Origin: Eleginops maclovinus
Taxonomy: Eukaryota > Chordata > Actinopteri > Perciformes > Eleginopidae
Assembly: GCF_036324505.1 (NCBI RefSeq)
Contig: NC_086355.1
Span: 19,768,518-19,832,517 of the forward strand
DNA: 64,000 nucleotides
Reading direction: 5' to 3'
Part shown: in pieces, positions 1-12,600 of the stretch
How the letters are laid out: the number at the start of each line of letters is the position of its first letter
Position numbering within the stretch: position 1 is the stretch's first letter
Translations under genes and position numbers: made by a program
Notes under the pieces: model-generated
Databases searched by the model: none
What the model was told of the DNA's origin: nothing
Seen by the model: only the letters and a program-made list of their open reading frames with translations

Positions 1-1359
1 AGGGGATCTTTGTTTATTTGAAAGAACTGTGCAGAGCAGTTTGAGCAGAAAACTATAATTCAATTTCCATGCTTTCTCTTCCGGCAGAGGCAAAAGCTTT
101 GAATGCTTAATAAATTCTTCCGAGGGCTAAATCGCACACTTGTTTCATCTGGCAATGAGATTACTTGAATGGAATATTCTGGGGGAAAAAAGCAGTGGAG
201 AGAAAGACAATAATGAGGCAGTAATCTCATTTCTCCACAGAAACTTCCATTGTTCTCTTTAAAAAAATAAATAATAAAAGAGGCTTCTGTTTTGTCTGCT
301 TCAACTCTCATTCCCATCCGTCTTTCCATTGAGGAACATTTTCGCAGAGCCAAGGATAAATGAGAACAATAACATTTCTGCGGCACTCGAATGCATCAAA
401 CGCAGATAGGAGGGAAGCGCTATTGTGTCCCTGTGGCTCTTTGGACAATCACTAGATAGTAGTGAGTGCGGTTATGAGCATCACTCTCCATGAAAACTTC
501 TTAAATAACTTCCTCTGAGTAAGCTCAACTTTGGACGACTTCATTCAATCTTTAGACAACTTTCCAAACGTGGAGACTTAAACATATCAATTAACACCAA
601 CAGTCTTTTCCCTGTGACGATGGCCCCTGTAAGTGGGGAATCATGAGCGAGGGCCAGCAGGGGTTAATCTCCCTTTTTGAAGATTATGCTTCGCTTTCCA
701 GTCGCCTGGCCCAGACGCTAGCCACTCTCTTCTAATCCAGCACTGCAGGCGTTTGATAGCTCCCACTGAGAGTCCTTATTACAGGGACTGATTAAAACTG
801 AGACAGAGAGAGAAAAAAAATCGGAAGGAAGGAAGGAAGGAGGGAATTAAAAAATGGCTCCTATTTCAGAAGCAGGAGACTCAAATGTACAGAGGCTGAA
901 TTTAATTACATCTCAAGCTAGTGCTTAAACCTGAATGTGGCTATTCAATACACATCTAATTACTGTACTTGATCTTGTGTCAAACTAATATGCCTAAAAT
1001 GTGATCTAAAAAAGGGATCATCTGTCCAGAAAATGCAAAATCCAACACATTTACTTCATATTTGACATGAAAAAACTGTCACTTGAAAAGCTTAAAAATC
1101 ACATCCCTTCATTTGTGGTTTGGCTGGACAGTATAATCGACAAAATGTCGATATGGGAGTAGAAATCGCCTTAGATTTTGCATTTGGTGACACCATAACT
1201 GCTGTCTTTTCCTGGATTTAAAGTCTGCAAAAGTGATGTACATTTCTGAATGAATCAAGAGTGTGCTATTATTTTCCTGTCCAACACATTTCTTTCCTAT
1301 TTGACTGGAGAAAAGCATATCTTATTGACTGGTAGCAAATCAAGTATAATGTGTTGGAT
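1..1359. other. Non-coding; complex patch at 600-780
   Basis: No gene is supported. A (GGAA)n tract is at 822-842. The segment 600-780 (GTGACGATGGCCCCTGTAAG, then CGAGGGCCAGCAGGGGTTAA) is of high complexity and could be a conserved non-coding element. Confidence 0.4.
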
Positions 1360-1560
1360 CACTAGCCAACAGAAGCGCAAGTGTTACGTAGTGATGTCAC
1401 TATGTTAAGGAAGTGAACAAAGGAGTCCAATGGAGGTGTTCCAGGCAGTGTGTGGAGAGAAACTCCCTCTGGAAGGAATTTTTGGATTTTAGCCTTTAAT
1501 GAGAATGTACCTGTACAAAAACATATATCAACACACTGCAGGGTAACCCCAAGAAGAATA
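1360..1560 (-). repeat. Dispersed fish repeat family X, copy 1 (inverted)
   Basis: On the minus strand it reads GGCTAAAATCC, then CTCCATTGGACTCCTTTGTT and GTGACATCACTACGTAAC. It aligns with 24960-25060 and, for its first part, with 40895-40940. Confidence 0.65.
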
Positions 1561-1997
1561 ATAGCGTCACAATATCCGTAACAAGGTATTTGATCAAAAA
1601 AATATTGTGATATTTTCTTCATATCGCTCAGCCATCATTTCTAGTAAAGTTGTTGTCATTGTCTTAAACGCTCTAATAGCTAGATGCTAAAGCAACATGT
1701 CTGCAAAATTGACAAGGAAACTCATAAAGTGACTGTCAGAGCTGTAAAAGAAGAATCTTTAATCTTGCTTTATGATGTTGCAGCATTCCTTCGATCACAA
1801 TGGAGAATAAAAATAACACCAGTCTTATCTGGCATTAGCTGTTTACACTCCACCATCTTTTGTAAAGCTCTCATTGTGCTGTCAGCCCTCTCAATCATTC
1901 CTCCCCCTCCTTTCCGATACTGAATAATCTCTGGGATAAAATCTACACATGGCCGTGTTCCGCCCAAAAAACTTGACATGAATAATTCACAACCATC

Positions 1998-2160
1998 TGC
2001 CGTGGCTCAGTGGTCTGAATCAGTCTCTGAAAAGTGAGGAGGTGCGATTCTTGTGTTTATTTTAAAAACCAACTCGTTGCAGAAGTGGCGGCGGCCCCCA
2101 CCCTGCACCTCAACACTGCACTGCTGCAGCCAACTGACGGAGAGACAACTGCTCCCCTGC
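1998..2160 (+). mobile_element. Possible degenerate tRNA-derived SINE
   Basis: GCCGTGGCTCAGTGGTCTGA resembles a tRNA box A, and GGTGCGATTCTTG is a weak box B. A GC-rich body (GGCGGCGGCCCCC) follows, unlike its AT-rich surroundings. Overlapping short open frames here are not believable genes. Confidence 0.35.
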
Positions 2161-2489
2161 TCCACACATACCAAGCCACTAATCTCAAAACCTGCAAGGT
2201 TGAAGTCATGCTTTTCCTTTTGTGCGCAGTACACACCCTTACTGCTCTTTCAGTTTGGATGAAAACACACATGCAAATGGAAGTAAACAAACCGTGATAG
2301 CAGAATTATCCATAAGGATATTCAGCAATCTAACTCAATCTACATGCACTGGGAAAATGCGTTTTTTGGGTCTCACTCTGCAAACACACACGAGTAGGCG
2401 AGAAAAAAATGGCAGATTATCTACAGGCTATTAGCTCAAAGCCAGCATTTGTACCGTCCTGAATAGAGTGGTGCAGGACTGAGCCCTCA

Positions 2490-3095
2490 AACCCGGAAAT
2501 TAGTCGGCTTTTTACCACTTCTGGTTCCCTTGTCTCCAAGTGAACGTTGGAATACGTTTTTGATCAGATGCCTGAATGAATGTCTGTGGTTAACACAAGC
2601 TTAAGAGATTTCACGTCCACGTCCAGTAAATACAACACTGGTGAATGTCCGCAGCTTCCAATTGTCTTAAAAACGGCGGTTAAATGAGACTATCCTTAGC
2701 TGCTTTTAGCTTAGCGGTGGAGAAATGAAGTCATGTGACTGCAATGTAGTGTGTTTGAAGCATTACTTTAGCTATTTGCCTATGGCATTGCATTTACACT
2801 CAAAAGATTATAAAATGGTGTTGATATGAGCAGAAAATTGTATCAGAAACGTTTGTTTGAGACAGGTCTTGTTTTCTGCTCTATTCCAAAACCCAATGGA
2901 AAAATCCCATTGACTTTTTGTCAAAGGGGCTGTTACAGTTCTAACTTTTAATGCTATTGAGGTGTTAATACGTGGAGATTATCCTGCTGAAAAAACATTC
3001 AAGTATCATACATTTTAGTTTGCCACGGATCTGTTTGTCTGCGGTATTCTGAAATCCAATTGAAAAATCCCATTGCTTTTTGACAGAGTAGCTTG
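2490..3095 (+). repeat. Dispersed repeat family Y, copy 1
   Basis: Shares with 16085-16520 a start like GGAAATTAGTCGGCTTTTTA and an end containing TATTCCAAAACCCAATGG. A second pair of the ATTCTGAAATCCAATTGAA type falls inside, so the copy may be internally duplicated. There are no open frames of note. Confidence 0.5.
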
Positions 3096-5044
3096 GCGAT
3101 GTTAACATCCAGGATGTTCTACAAAATATGTCATTGTGCACCACCCAAGATAGGATGGAGATTCGGATAACTCCAAGGAGTAAAATACCAACTAGGACCA
3201 GTAAACCATGCCAACCCTTCTAACCCCAGCTTTCTCTCTGGTCGGACTGTACAGGCCTCAGACGGGTTTAACAAGCTGTAGAGGCCTCCAGCAGCAGACG
3301 GCCCCTCTCTCTGTTTGTGTTCCAGGCAGGGGAGTCGCTCTGCATGACGATTTATTGACGCAAGATCCCCCCTCCTCAGCCAGGACCTGCCACCGATTAG
3401 TGCCTCTGGAGAGCCGAGGGGAGGGTCTTGTTGGGATGAGAGAGTTTGTCTGTGTGTGTGTTCTAGCTCAGGCTCCAAGGCCATAAACTGGGCTCCAAAA
3501 TGCCAAGTAGCATGTCAACATGCCAGCCTTTGCCACCCAAGTTTAAGTCAGACAAAAAGGCCCCTTCAGTGCTCCAAAATGGTGGTTTGGATAATGGGAA
3601 ATGATGATCTGTCATATATGGAAAAGGGCTTAGCAATACTGCACAGACAGGAGGGCGACAAGGGGAAAATTAACTGCTAACAGGAGCTGAAATTGAAGAG
3701 TGAAAGCTTCATTCTTAATTTCAGAGCTTCTCGAGGTGGGGAAAAGTCTGGCAGTCGGAATGTTTTGGCTTAGGACGACATTTCAACAGAACTAAGCTTC
3801 ACCTATTTTGGTGTTTCAGTTGGGAATGGAAAGTTTGGCTTTATTATTTATCATAAGAAATCAGTTTTCAAAGAGGGTGATTATATTTATCCATAATATG
3901 TGAATGAGTTAAAAAAAAAAACTCTCCCTTATTGAAACAGTCCAAATGCTATAATCACGCTGTGGATTCAACTGATTGTTTAAAGCCATCCATAAGTGGA
4001 TTCTTGGCCACAGACGCACAAGCAAGTCAGATGACGTCCTATAAAATACCAAGGAAATTAAAATTGCATGCCTCAAATCTGACGACAGTAAAGTTATAAT
4101 CCTACACTGCACATTATTTAAAAAACGTTGTAAAGCTTGGAAGTTATTTCAGAAGTTGGAAAATAAGAAAAAGGAAATACTGTCCCGCTCCAATGTTCCG
4201 CTTACATAATGTATTGAAGAAAAAAACAGTCCTGAAACATCCATTCTGACGCAAACGATTTTGGCTAGGACATCAGCGTGTCTCTACTCACAGCTCCAAA
4301 GAAAAGAGGCTGATGCCAACAACCCACATTGTGACACACAGGACAAACAGCAGCACAACAATTAATCAATGGATGTGACGTCATTGCGATGAATTCGAAC
4401 AAGGACAGCCAAAGCATGATGGGTAAAGGAAGGACACAATTGGCCTTTTATCCACTTTGGTCTGCAGTTCAGGAAGAGGAAGAACCACGGTTGTGATTTA
4501 AGAAAAAAGGGGAATTTTTTTCATGGGACGAGGTCAAGCACACCAGGGAATCCATGTTTGAGCATGCAAAGAGAAACCTACTGTGTAATAGGATTTATAA
4601 AACAAGTTAAAATATGATAAAGTAAATAACTAGAAAATAAAAAAAGGTATGCAAGTGAAGAAGTAAATAAAACTGTCAGTAATAATTAGGACAATATTTT
4701 TGTGTGTGATAATTTAACAGTTGCCAGCCAACTAAATCCTACTAACTGATATTAACATAATCAGTCATTGTGTTATCTTTTTTTAATATCCAGTATTTAG
4801 ATATTTTTTATTATTTTAGTTTGTTTCTTAAAATGCAAAAAACTAAAAAAGTCTTCAAAACAATAGAGCGTATGTATAAACGTATTACGTAATTCCATGT
4901 TCATAATCATAATTCCTATTTCCAAACCTAACTTTTCTTATTCCAATAACAGAAGGCTTCTCAATGTCAAAGTCACTACACATGCAGAGAACAGCACAAG
5001 AGTTCCACTTGTGAAATTCTACCATTTAATTTCTCACATCTTAC
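3096..5044. other. Non-coding; GC-balanced patch at 3190-3480
   Basis: Open frames on both strands overlap at 3131-3486 with no domain and no clear splice sites. The rest is AT-rich unique DNA in which I see nothing. Confidence 0.4.
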
Positions 5045-5305
5045 CTGATTGGCTGTGAGAGCTCATTGCTGCGGTTGCTGTTGCCGGGCAGACTTGACAG
5101 GTGAGGAGAGGTGAGCGGTGAGGGTGTCAGTGCACCTCCGTGGAGGCTGCAGTGACCACCATGTGTTTCTCAGCCAAGATGGTGGTGGTACCAGGCCAAG
5201 GGGGGACAGAGAGCGGTTGTCTCTTAATTCTTCATCCCACCGAACCACAGGTGGCGAGCTCAGCGGTGTGTTGTGGCAGGATTCCTTCCAGTCAGGCTGT
5301 GAAAG
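5045..5305 (-). other. Candidate internal exon with start codon, minus strand
   Basis: The minus strand shows a strong acceptor (TGTTTTTTGTTGCAG ending at 5306) and a strong donor (CAG|GTAAGATG at 5045/5044). No frame is open across all 261 bp, so it would be a 5' UTR exon; an ATG at 5066 gives MSSHSQS before the donor. It could pair with the candidate first exon at 18407-18600 through a 13-kb intron. No matching downstream coding exon was recognised in 1-5044. Confidence 0.35.
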
Positions 5306-6173
5306 CTGCAACAAAAAACATGTTTTTATATGCATGGGAAACTCCAGATAGAAGCATATATATCATTTGAAATCATCAGAATACTTCATTTATCCCTGGT
5401 GGCTGCCCAATGGTTTCACTGTGTGTGCAGTGCTGTGTAGGTGTATGACAATTAGATTGACATATCCCATTTCCAGCTGTTGGAAGTAAATTAACTGTAT
5501 TGTACAGTGAGTGATGTCACACTATTGTTCATGAGGAACTAATTGTGGCATGGCACCAAACACAGTTGAATAAACTTAGAGTTTTAATCTAAGTCACAAA
5601 TTCTAGACCTCAACAGCTTGCATGGTCAGCTGTGCAAGTCAGAGTATTAATAAAAGGCTCTTCCCTGAGAATAGAATGCAAACAGAGGCTTTCTGAAGGC
5701 TTACATTTACCTCAGAGACGATAGCAGAAGAAAACTTTTCATACTGTCTGGCGTGCGTGTTATGCAATCAAAACTGCAAGGAGTGTAAACACACACAGGG
5801 AAGCCTCTGGCTATTGAATCCTACCCAGCAAATGCCAAAACTCACCTCTGTCACTTCTGACAGGTGTCAACAGAGCTGAACACAAACAAGAGCTGCAATC
5901 AGTCACTAGAAATACACAGGGGCCACAATAAAGTGCATGTTTTCCTATTTTAGCACTATCTCAAATATAAAAACACACAATCTCTTGGCTGTCACTGCCA
6001 CGTTAAAGCTGTTGAACTGAATTACTGTCAAACGCATGAGTTCAATGGAAAATAGCAATGTATGGCTTAATAAAATGCTGAAGTTATTGGCACATTCAAC
6101 AGAGGACCAGTTTAGGCATCATTAGAGCTAAGGCTACTTGATTTTTTTTTTTAAATGACTAGTTATTTATATA
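5306..6173. other. Non-coding unique DNA
   Basis: No ORF with plausible codon use, no RNA gene and no recognised repeat. Confidence 0.4.
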
Positions 6174-6397
6174 TACAGCTCTGGAAAAAACTTAAGAGAC
6201 CACTCCAAATGTTTCTTATATCTTTATCTCTACAGCCATTCCAGTGTCTGTTGAATTCCAACACTGAGAAAAATTGTAAGTTTATAGAATAGAATACAAA
6301 AAAAAGAAATCATTTAACTCAAACACATTTCTATAAATAATAAAACAAGAGAAAATGATAATGCTGAAATGATCTCTTAATTTGTTCCGCAGCTGTA
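6174..6397. mobile_element. Tc1-like miniature element (MITE) with terminal inverted repeats
   Basis: It begins TACAGCTCTGGAAAAAAC and continues TTAAGAGACCACT. It ends with the imperfect reverse complement (GATCTCTTAATTTGTTCCGC, then AGCTGTA). This is the terminal motif of a Tc1/mariner family widespread in fish, flanked by TA. At 224 bp it has no transposase and is non-autonomous. Confidence 0.8.
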
Positions 6398-6684
6398 CAG
6401 ACACTTAAGATATTTGGAATGTTTATATTGTAGTATAAAATGAGCTCCAGTGTTGCCCTGACAGTTTCAATGGAGAAGAAAAAGTGCAAAAGCAGCAGCA
6501 AACAAACATCGGTGTGTTCCTGTTACGCTGCACTTCAGAATTCAAACATGCAAATAATACTTTCACGAATGGGGGGGGGGGGGTACTCAAAAAAACGTTG
6601 CTAAGGCATGAACTGTTGCCTCGAGGTGTGCTATTCTCAGATCCAGCCGCCTTTTTTTGTCAAAAGAGTCGTCCATCATGAGAG

Positions 6685-6907
6685 TTCAAATGTGCTTTTA
6701 CAGCTTGTCATACAATGTCAGCAGTAACCTCTGGCCTTTAGTTCTCTCACCCAGTCTGTTTGCCAAAAACAAACAAACTTTAAGAAAAAAGTTATCCTTT
6801 TCTGACACTGGTCAGCTTTCAGATGCCGTTTTTAAATGTATGTTCTTCTTAGATCCTATTGAAATTAATATCTGAACCATATTGCAGGTATTATTACTGC
6901 TGGGTAG
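6685..6907 (+). repeat. Local duplication, left copy
   Basis: Matches 7160-7404 in the same orientation: CAGCTTGTCATACAATGTCA against CAGCTTGTCAGACAATGTCA, then TTTCTGACACT, CAGCT.TCA.ATGC, and a closing TGCAGGTATTATTACTGCTG against TGCAGGTATATTACTGCTG. The copies start about 475 bp apart. Confidence 0.7.
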
Positions 6908-7159
6908 AAAAATCCAGCAAATAAAGTAAGCATTATAAACAGCGGTTAAAGCATAGGCACTTCCTTATCAATGCCAATACACCACTTTATATATTGTAAT
7001 ATACATGTTACATATAATGTGTTATGTTTATATCAATATTTGCATTTCATTTTTGGGGGGGCATTTTACTTTAACTTGTTGTGGTAATAAATAAATGAAC
7101 CATACATAAATATAACTGTTTCATTTTGTTCTAAAATGGAGCAACTAAATGAGTAAAAG

Positions 7160-7404
7160 TTTCAATTGTGTTTTTACAGCTTGTCAGACAATGTCATCAG
7201 CAACCTCAGGCCTTTGATCTCAGAAATAAACAAACTAGAAGCAAAACCACACCTTTCTGACACTATCAATCTGCAGTTTGTGGCACTAGTCAGCTGTCAA
7301 ATGCTCTAATTTGTATTCCGTATGATTTCCCTTTTCTAATCGAGCAGTAATCATATTAAAAATTAATCTCTAAACAATACTGCAGGTATATTACTGCTGG
7401 GTAC
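7160..7404 (+). repeat. Local duplication, right copy
   Basis: Second copy of 6685-6907, slightly longer through a small insertion near TCTGCAGTTTGTGGCAC. Neither copy has coding potential. Confidence 0.7.
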
Positions 7405-8620
7405 CATAGAACACACCACCTGCATCTTATTCCACCTACTGACACTTAAGATTGGATGAGATTTATGGTTCTCCTGCAGCACAGATTCTGAACCTGGAAA
7501 TGTTAAATGGCGCTTGACAGGAAAACAGCTCTCAGGACACGTTAATGGACTTCATTTCCCAAGCACTCCGAGCGCTGCCGGGAGTAATCACGACGGCATA
7601 AAATAACATGTGGTTGTGCAGCGAGCAGTAAACAACAATTAAGAGACCCCTTGCGTAGCTCTAGAAATTAATCATTGAAAATGCACTTGTGCTGCGAAGA
7701 CAGCTTCAGCCTCTCAGCTCTAATTGACTCTGAATAATTCAGATGGAGGGGTATAAGCAGCAGCGACTGCATTCAAAGGATTGACATGTGACAGATTTGT
7801 CTTTGTAAACATAGTTGAGAAGTCAAATCTTTATCTGTTAAACGGTTAATTTAACTTTAAAATGTAATTGTAGGTGACCTCCAACAAGGGTATCTCCACA
7901 AATAATATTTTTTATATGATGTACATTTCTGGATTCTCTCACTGTTAAAATAAACCATAACAAATACAGACCAATAATTTCTTTGTAAGTGGGCAAACTT
8001 ACAAAATTGGCAAGTATCTTCAAAGTGAGCTATATTAACATGTTAAAAAAGAAAAATCGACTAGAACCTGGAGGAAAGGAAAATCTTGCCTGTCAATGCA
8101 GACAGGACAGCAATAAAATATTGAGATCTTAACCAAACTGTCAAACTGAACCCGTCTTCCTTCAGAAGTCAGTGTGACAAAGGTGACATGAGAGTAAATG
8201 TGGGTAAGTAGGAGAAGCATGTGAGAGGGGGAGAGAAGACAAAGTGATTTCCAATTGGCGGTAACACAACACTCTCTGCTGCGTGTTCATGTTTGTGACC
8301 GCAGGACATCGCATCAATCAGCTGTTGGCTGAATGGGGACAAGACGAGGAGTGCGTGCACGGAGCGGCACAAGGGGGATCGTTTTTCAAGTTACGAAGCG
8401 ATGACAGCCTGGACACAGATGGAGGATGGTTGTGTAACAGCAGCATCCACCTGTAAGCCCCAGACTCTCTGCTATCATCACTCCTGGGCTGTACTCTCAC
8501 TCGAATAAAGACAATGAGGTTTGTTTGTGAGGAGAGAGGGGTCAAACTTGTTTGATAACCGTCACTTGAGATGTGCAAAAATGCAAAAATGAATCTTCCA
8601 AATATGGTGCCGATATAGGA
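7405..8620. other. Non-coding; possible conserved elements at 7540-7760 and 8230-8510
   Basis: Both patches are complex and repeat-free. The first contains a homeodomain-type core (AGAAATTAATCATTGAAAAT) and TAATTGACTC. The second includes GGACATCGCATCAATCAGCT. Neither encodes a recognisable protein. Confidence 0.35.
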
Positions 8621-8790
8621 GGCCGTTGTTCAGTGGTTTAGTGCAGGGATCTTCGGATCAGGGGAGCACTAGTTCAATCCTCACTGCAGTCAGCGTGTCG
8701 TTGTGTCCTTGGGCAACACTTTCCCCCAATTTGCTCCTGTGGGGATTGCGTGAAGCGTCTAATAAGTGACATGTTATGTAATGTCCCTTA
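8621..8790 (+). mobile_element. tRNA-derived SINE-like element
   Basis: A box A-like stretch (GTTCAGTGGTTTAGTGC) and a box B-like stretch (AGTTCAATCCT) are spaced as in a tRNA. They are followed by TGTGTCCTTGGGCAACACTTT, with a motif common in fish SINE bodies. Family assignment is uncertain and no clear target-site duplication was found. Confidence 0.55.
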
Positions 8791-9358
8791 TTGAGCAGTA
8801 ATATCTTATTTTGACTGTAAGACTGTTAAAATGATAACATACAGATGGTATAAGTGTAGTACAATATGCACATTTTTACTTTAACTTTCTATGTCTATAT
8901 AAAAAAAACATTTATATTTATGTTTTCTTTTAAACATATATGTTTTAATACAAGGTTTTATTTTATTTTATCTTTTTATTGCATATTCTTAAATCAAGCA
9001 TATTTTTTTATTATTCTAAAATGGAGCAACTTTCACGAAAACCAAATTTCCCACGTAAATAAAGTGTTCTGAAATTGATTTTGTAATAGAGAACTTTTTT
9101 GGGATGATTGTTTTGCATTTTAAAGACCTACTGAAACGTTTTGTTTTTTTACTTAATGGGGATAGCAGTTCAGTGTATATTACTTGATCATTTGGGGAAA
9201 TTCTTGTATTTTTGGGGAGAACGTACAAGCAGTATAATTGACAAGAAAAAACGATTTTATCAGCCGGTGAGGACCTTCTCAAAACAGTCTGCCTGTACCG
9301 GAAGTGGCAGACGACTTTTGCGTGACATCACGAGTGTAACTGTACCGGTGTTGCAACC

Positions 9359-9640
9359 ATGGTTAGCAGTACTAGTGAGAGTGATTTCAGCGAAAATGTG
9401 TCTGTTTCTGTTGGTGCTGAACACGATGAAAGCGTCAGCGAGCTCTGTGATAATGGAAATAGAACCGTAATACCCAGATTTCCGCCGGAAATTTTTTTCA
9501 CTTCGCTTTTTTTCTTATGTATCTGTTTTGTTTGCGCTGGATTATACAACTACTCAACATATTGCAAGGAAAACAATAGATATTCTACAACTATGGATTC
9601 TTACGAACATTTCAAGACCAAGCATGCTGATGTTAGGTAG
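9359..9640 (+). CDS. Unidentified 93-residue ORF, possible mobile-element fragment
   Basis: It starts MVSSTSESDFSENVSVSVGA in good context (AACCATGG), is acidic and Ser-rich for 40 residues, and then has a hydrophobic stretch (IFFTSLFFLCICFVCAGLY) that could span a membrane. It is preceded by a GC-richer stretch (CCGGAAGTGGCAGACGAC, then GCGTGACATCACG) that looks like the edge of a dispersed element or a small promoter. I recognise no family. Ser/Glu-rich N termini are common in transposon proteins, so a broken element is the likeliest source. Confidence 0.25.
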   Translation: MVSSTSESDFSENVSVSVGAEHDESVSELCDNGNRTVIPRFPPEIFFTSLFFLCICFVCAGLYNYSTYCKENNRYSTTMDSYEHFKTKHADVR

Positions 9641-12600
9641 CGCGAGAAATATAACTCAACACTTTCTCTACACATTACTGCTGTGACTGGTGGTAAACAA
9701 AACTGATACCAGCGTCAGTAAGCCCCGCCCCCCAAGCAACATCAGTGCCACAAGTTCGAAAGCGAAAAACGATCTGAAACCTGAAAAAACGAGATTTGAA
9801 ACTGAAATAGAATTGTTTTGAATCTGAAAACATACAATCTGCAACTGAAAAAGGCCTCAAGGAGTAAAATATGAAAAATATATATATATAAAAAATAGCT
9901 CAACTGAATCAAAATAATATTCAACCTAAAACACATTTTTTAAATACGTATTTTTAGTTTGAATACATCATTGTATTTTTCAAAGTTCAGGATACAAACT
10001 TGAACTTTCAAATAAATTGTATTTTTTTGAAAGATTAAAACTTATGACCCTGATATAGCTCCATATATAGGAGACAGACTTGTTGTGTTGTTGTATTTAC
10101 AGTCAAGTAATCTAACATTGACCTGGTTTCAGAAGGGACATGAATACCTATCTCCTGGGTGAAAGCCCTGTTTTTGTTTAACTTATCCATACACCCCATA
10201 CTTCTCTCTGAGCAGGCTTCTGTGGACTATACATAGAAACGCATCTGTGATAAAAACAAACATAGAAAAACAGATTTTCCCTTGGAAGCGTAATTGACAA
10301 AGTGGTTTCTTTATATGGGAAAGGCATTTTTAGGAGGCCCGGATGGGTAAAAAACTATCACTTAACACTCAAAGCTGAATGAAATTAGGGCGGATTACAT
10401 CTGGTTCATGTTCTCTTTTTTAAGTTTTAGCTAAATGTAAAAAAATACATAATGGGGAAACTTCCTGAAAATGTGTTTTCCTTGAATGGTTAGCAAAAGT
10501 TGGCAAGTAATTCTTGAAAGGAAAAAACAACACCAGTTTGATTGATATTCCCATAAATACAACATTTGTATTCAAATTCTTATCTTGTCAAAACAACCTT
10601 ACACCAGACTGATTCATATGTCCTGGATTGTGCATACAAAGATGATGATTTAGGAAAACAAATAAAGATAAAGACGGACATTTGTTTTATGAACCCTTCA
10701 CGGTCTTGAGCAAAGCTTCAGCACTTGTATCATGTGCTAGCTTCCACATGTGGACTGTAGCTGCAGCTGGAAAACTTTCCCTCACACCAATAACATCCAA
10801 CAGCTTCCATTGAACAGCTTATGTCTGCAGCTTTGTTAATCTCATTTCTGACACAAGGGCACATGTATCAAACGACCATGTGGAGTAAAGTGAACTTTTG
10901 GCTGTCTAGAACCCGGACAGCCTAAACTTTCAAAGATATGTTTAAAGTTTTAGGTTAGGGGAAAAAATGCTGGAGTGTGCCATGTTTCCTGTGAGTGTGT
11001 GCGAGTGTGTGTGTCTGAGCATTCCTGTAAGACCTGGAGAGAACTGAGGGGTTGGGGATTAAAGTTGTTGGCATAAAATACGATGGCACACGATGATGAC
11101 GCACTTGGAAGCGGCTCTGTCTGTTGTTATATAAATGTGAGCTGAGGAATCTTAACCTTCAGTCACTTCATTTATAACTGGAGTCGTGTTAAAAGGACCA
11201 ATGTGGAAATATGTTCTGCATGAAGTGAGACGTCACCTTTGTGCCTTCGGTTTCTCTAAATGTGAGCACTACAGCTACCTAATAAAAAGGAAACAGAGGT
11301 CCTACACGCACTGACACGCCTGTTGATGTCAGTGAACGACTGAACATGCATGTGTTGTTACCGTGGCAACAAAAAGGCCAAACTTTTTGCAGTGGAATAA
11401 AAAGCAGGAAGTAGCATCTTTCCATCCAGTTTGCCAAGTACTGTGAAAGACAAAAGCCCACTTCCCCTTCTTCAGAACTAACGGTGTTTCAATGTCACTC
11501 TCACTTTTTAACCCATGTCTCAGACTTTTTCGCAGCCACCCCCATTCATATTATTAATTATCCACCTCAATCTAAAATAAATATTACATTCTGGCTTGAG
11601 AAGTTATTGAGAAGCGCTATGTTTTCCTATTTTGTCTCTAAATTTGAAGAGGCATTCTTTTTCTGGATGTGACAGAATTTTGTATGCTCAAAATGCAAAA
11701 GGACAATTTAGATTTTTACAATCATTTGTTCTGCTTCTGTACTTTATCCCGGCAGATACAATTGGGATTTGTTGCTCCACGTAAGAAGGAAACAAATAAA
11801 AGATTTTTTTTTTTTTAAGAATACTAATTTTAAATAAATAAAATAGAGAATGTTTCAATCTGCAATAGAAAGATAAAATAAATATATTTATGTTATCAAT
11901 TAAAAGAATAATGACTTGCATTTTATATTAACAATAAATTGGCAGAGGTGTGGGGGTAACATAGCAGATCATTGCCTGTTTGTATGTGATGATTGGGTAA
12001 GCAGGGGGTCGGGTGGTGGGACAATTTGCACAGTCCTGCTGGTTGAGTGTGCCTGTGCACCACAGGATCCTGTCACCAAGTTCATACACAACACTGCCGT
12101 GTCATTAATAGACTCAATTAGTAACTATTAACGTCACATCCACAACATGTCCACAAACAAGGATGCCTTTCCAAACTCCCAACCCCTTTAACACTCGCTT
12201 ACCCCGATCGGGGGCTGCGGTGGGTTCAAAGTCAGGGCAAGGTCCAGGCAGGAGAACAAAGGGGCTAAAAATGGGTTTATTATTGAAGTTGTGGGGCACA
12301 ACAGGGTATAAGGGGCTGAATCTGGGAGAATGATTTCCAGCCATGAACTCATTGGGTGATTCATCAAACCTCAAATCACATCAGTTGAGGCTGAGAGCTT
12401 CTGTATAGTTGCCCATTAAAAGCTTTCCATCCCTTTTCACTGCTTTGAATCTTCCTCTTGTCTACTTTTATTGCTTCTCTGGCTCCCTACAAACTTCCTT
12501 TCTTTTATGAAGTTGCGCAACAGTAAGGGGAAAAGGTGAAGTAACATTTTCAAAGTTCCTGGTCTTCATGTTTTGCATTTATCCAAACATTTAATAAAAT

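Noticed and set aside
3131..3486. Overlapping frames on both strands of about 92-117 codons
   Set aside because: No domain, no splice-site support and no recognisable family; both frames are equally open because of base composition.
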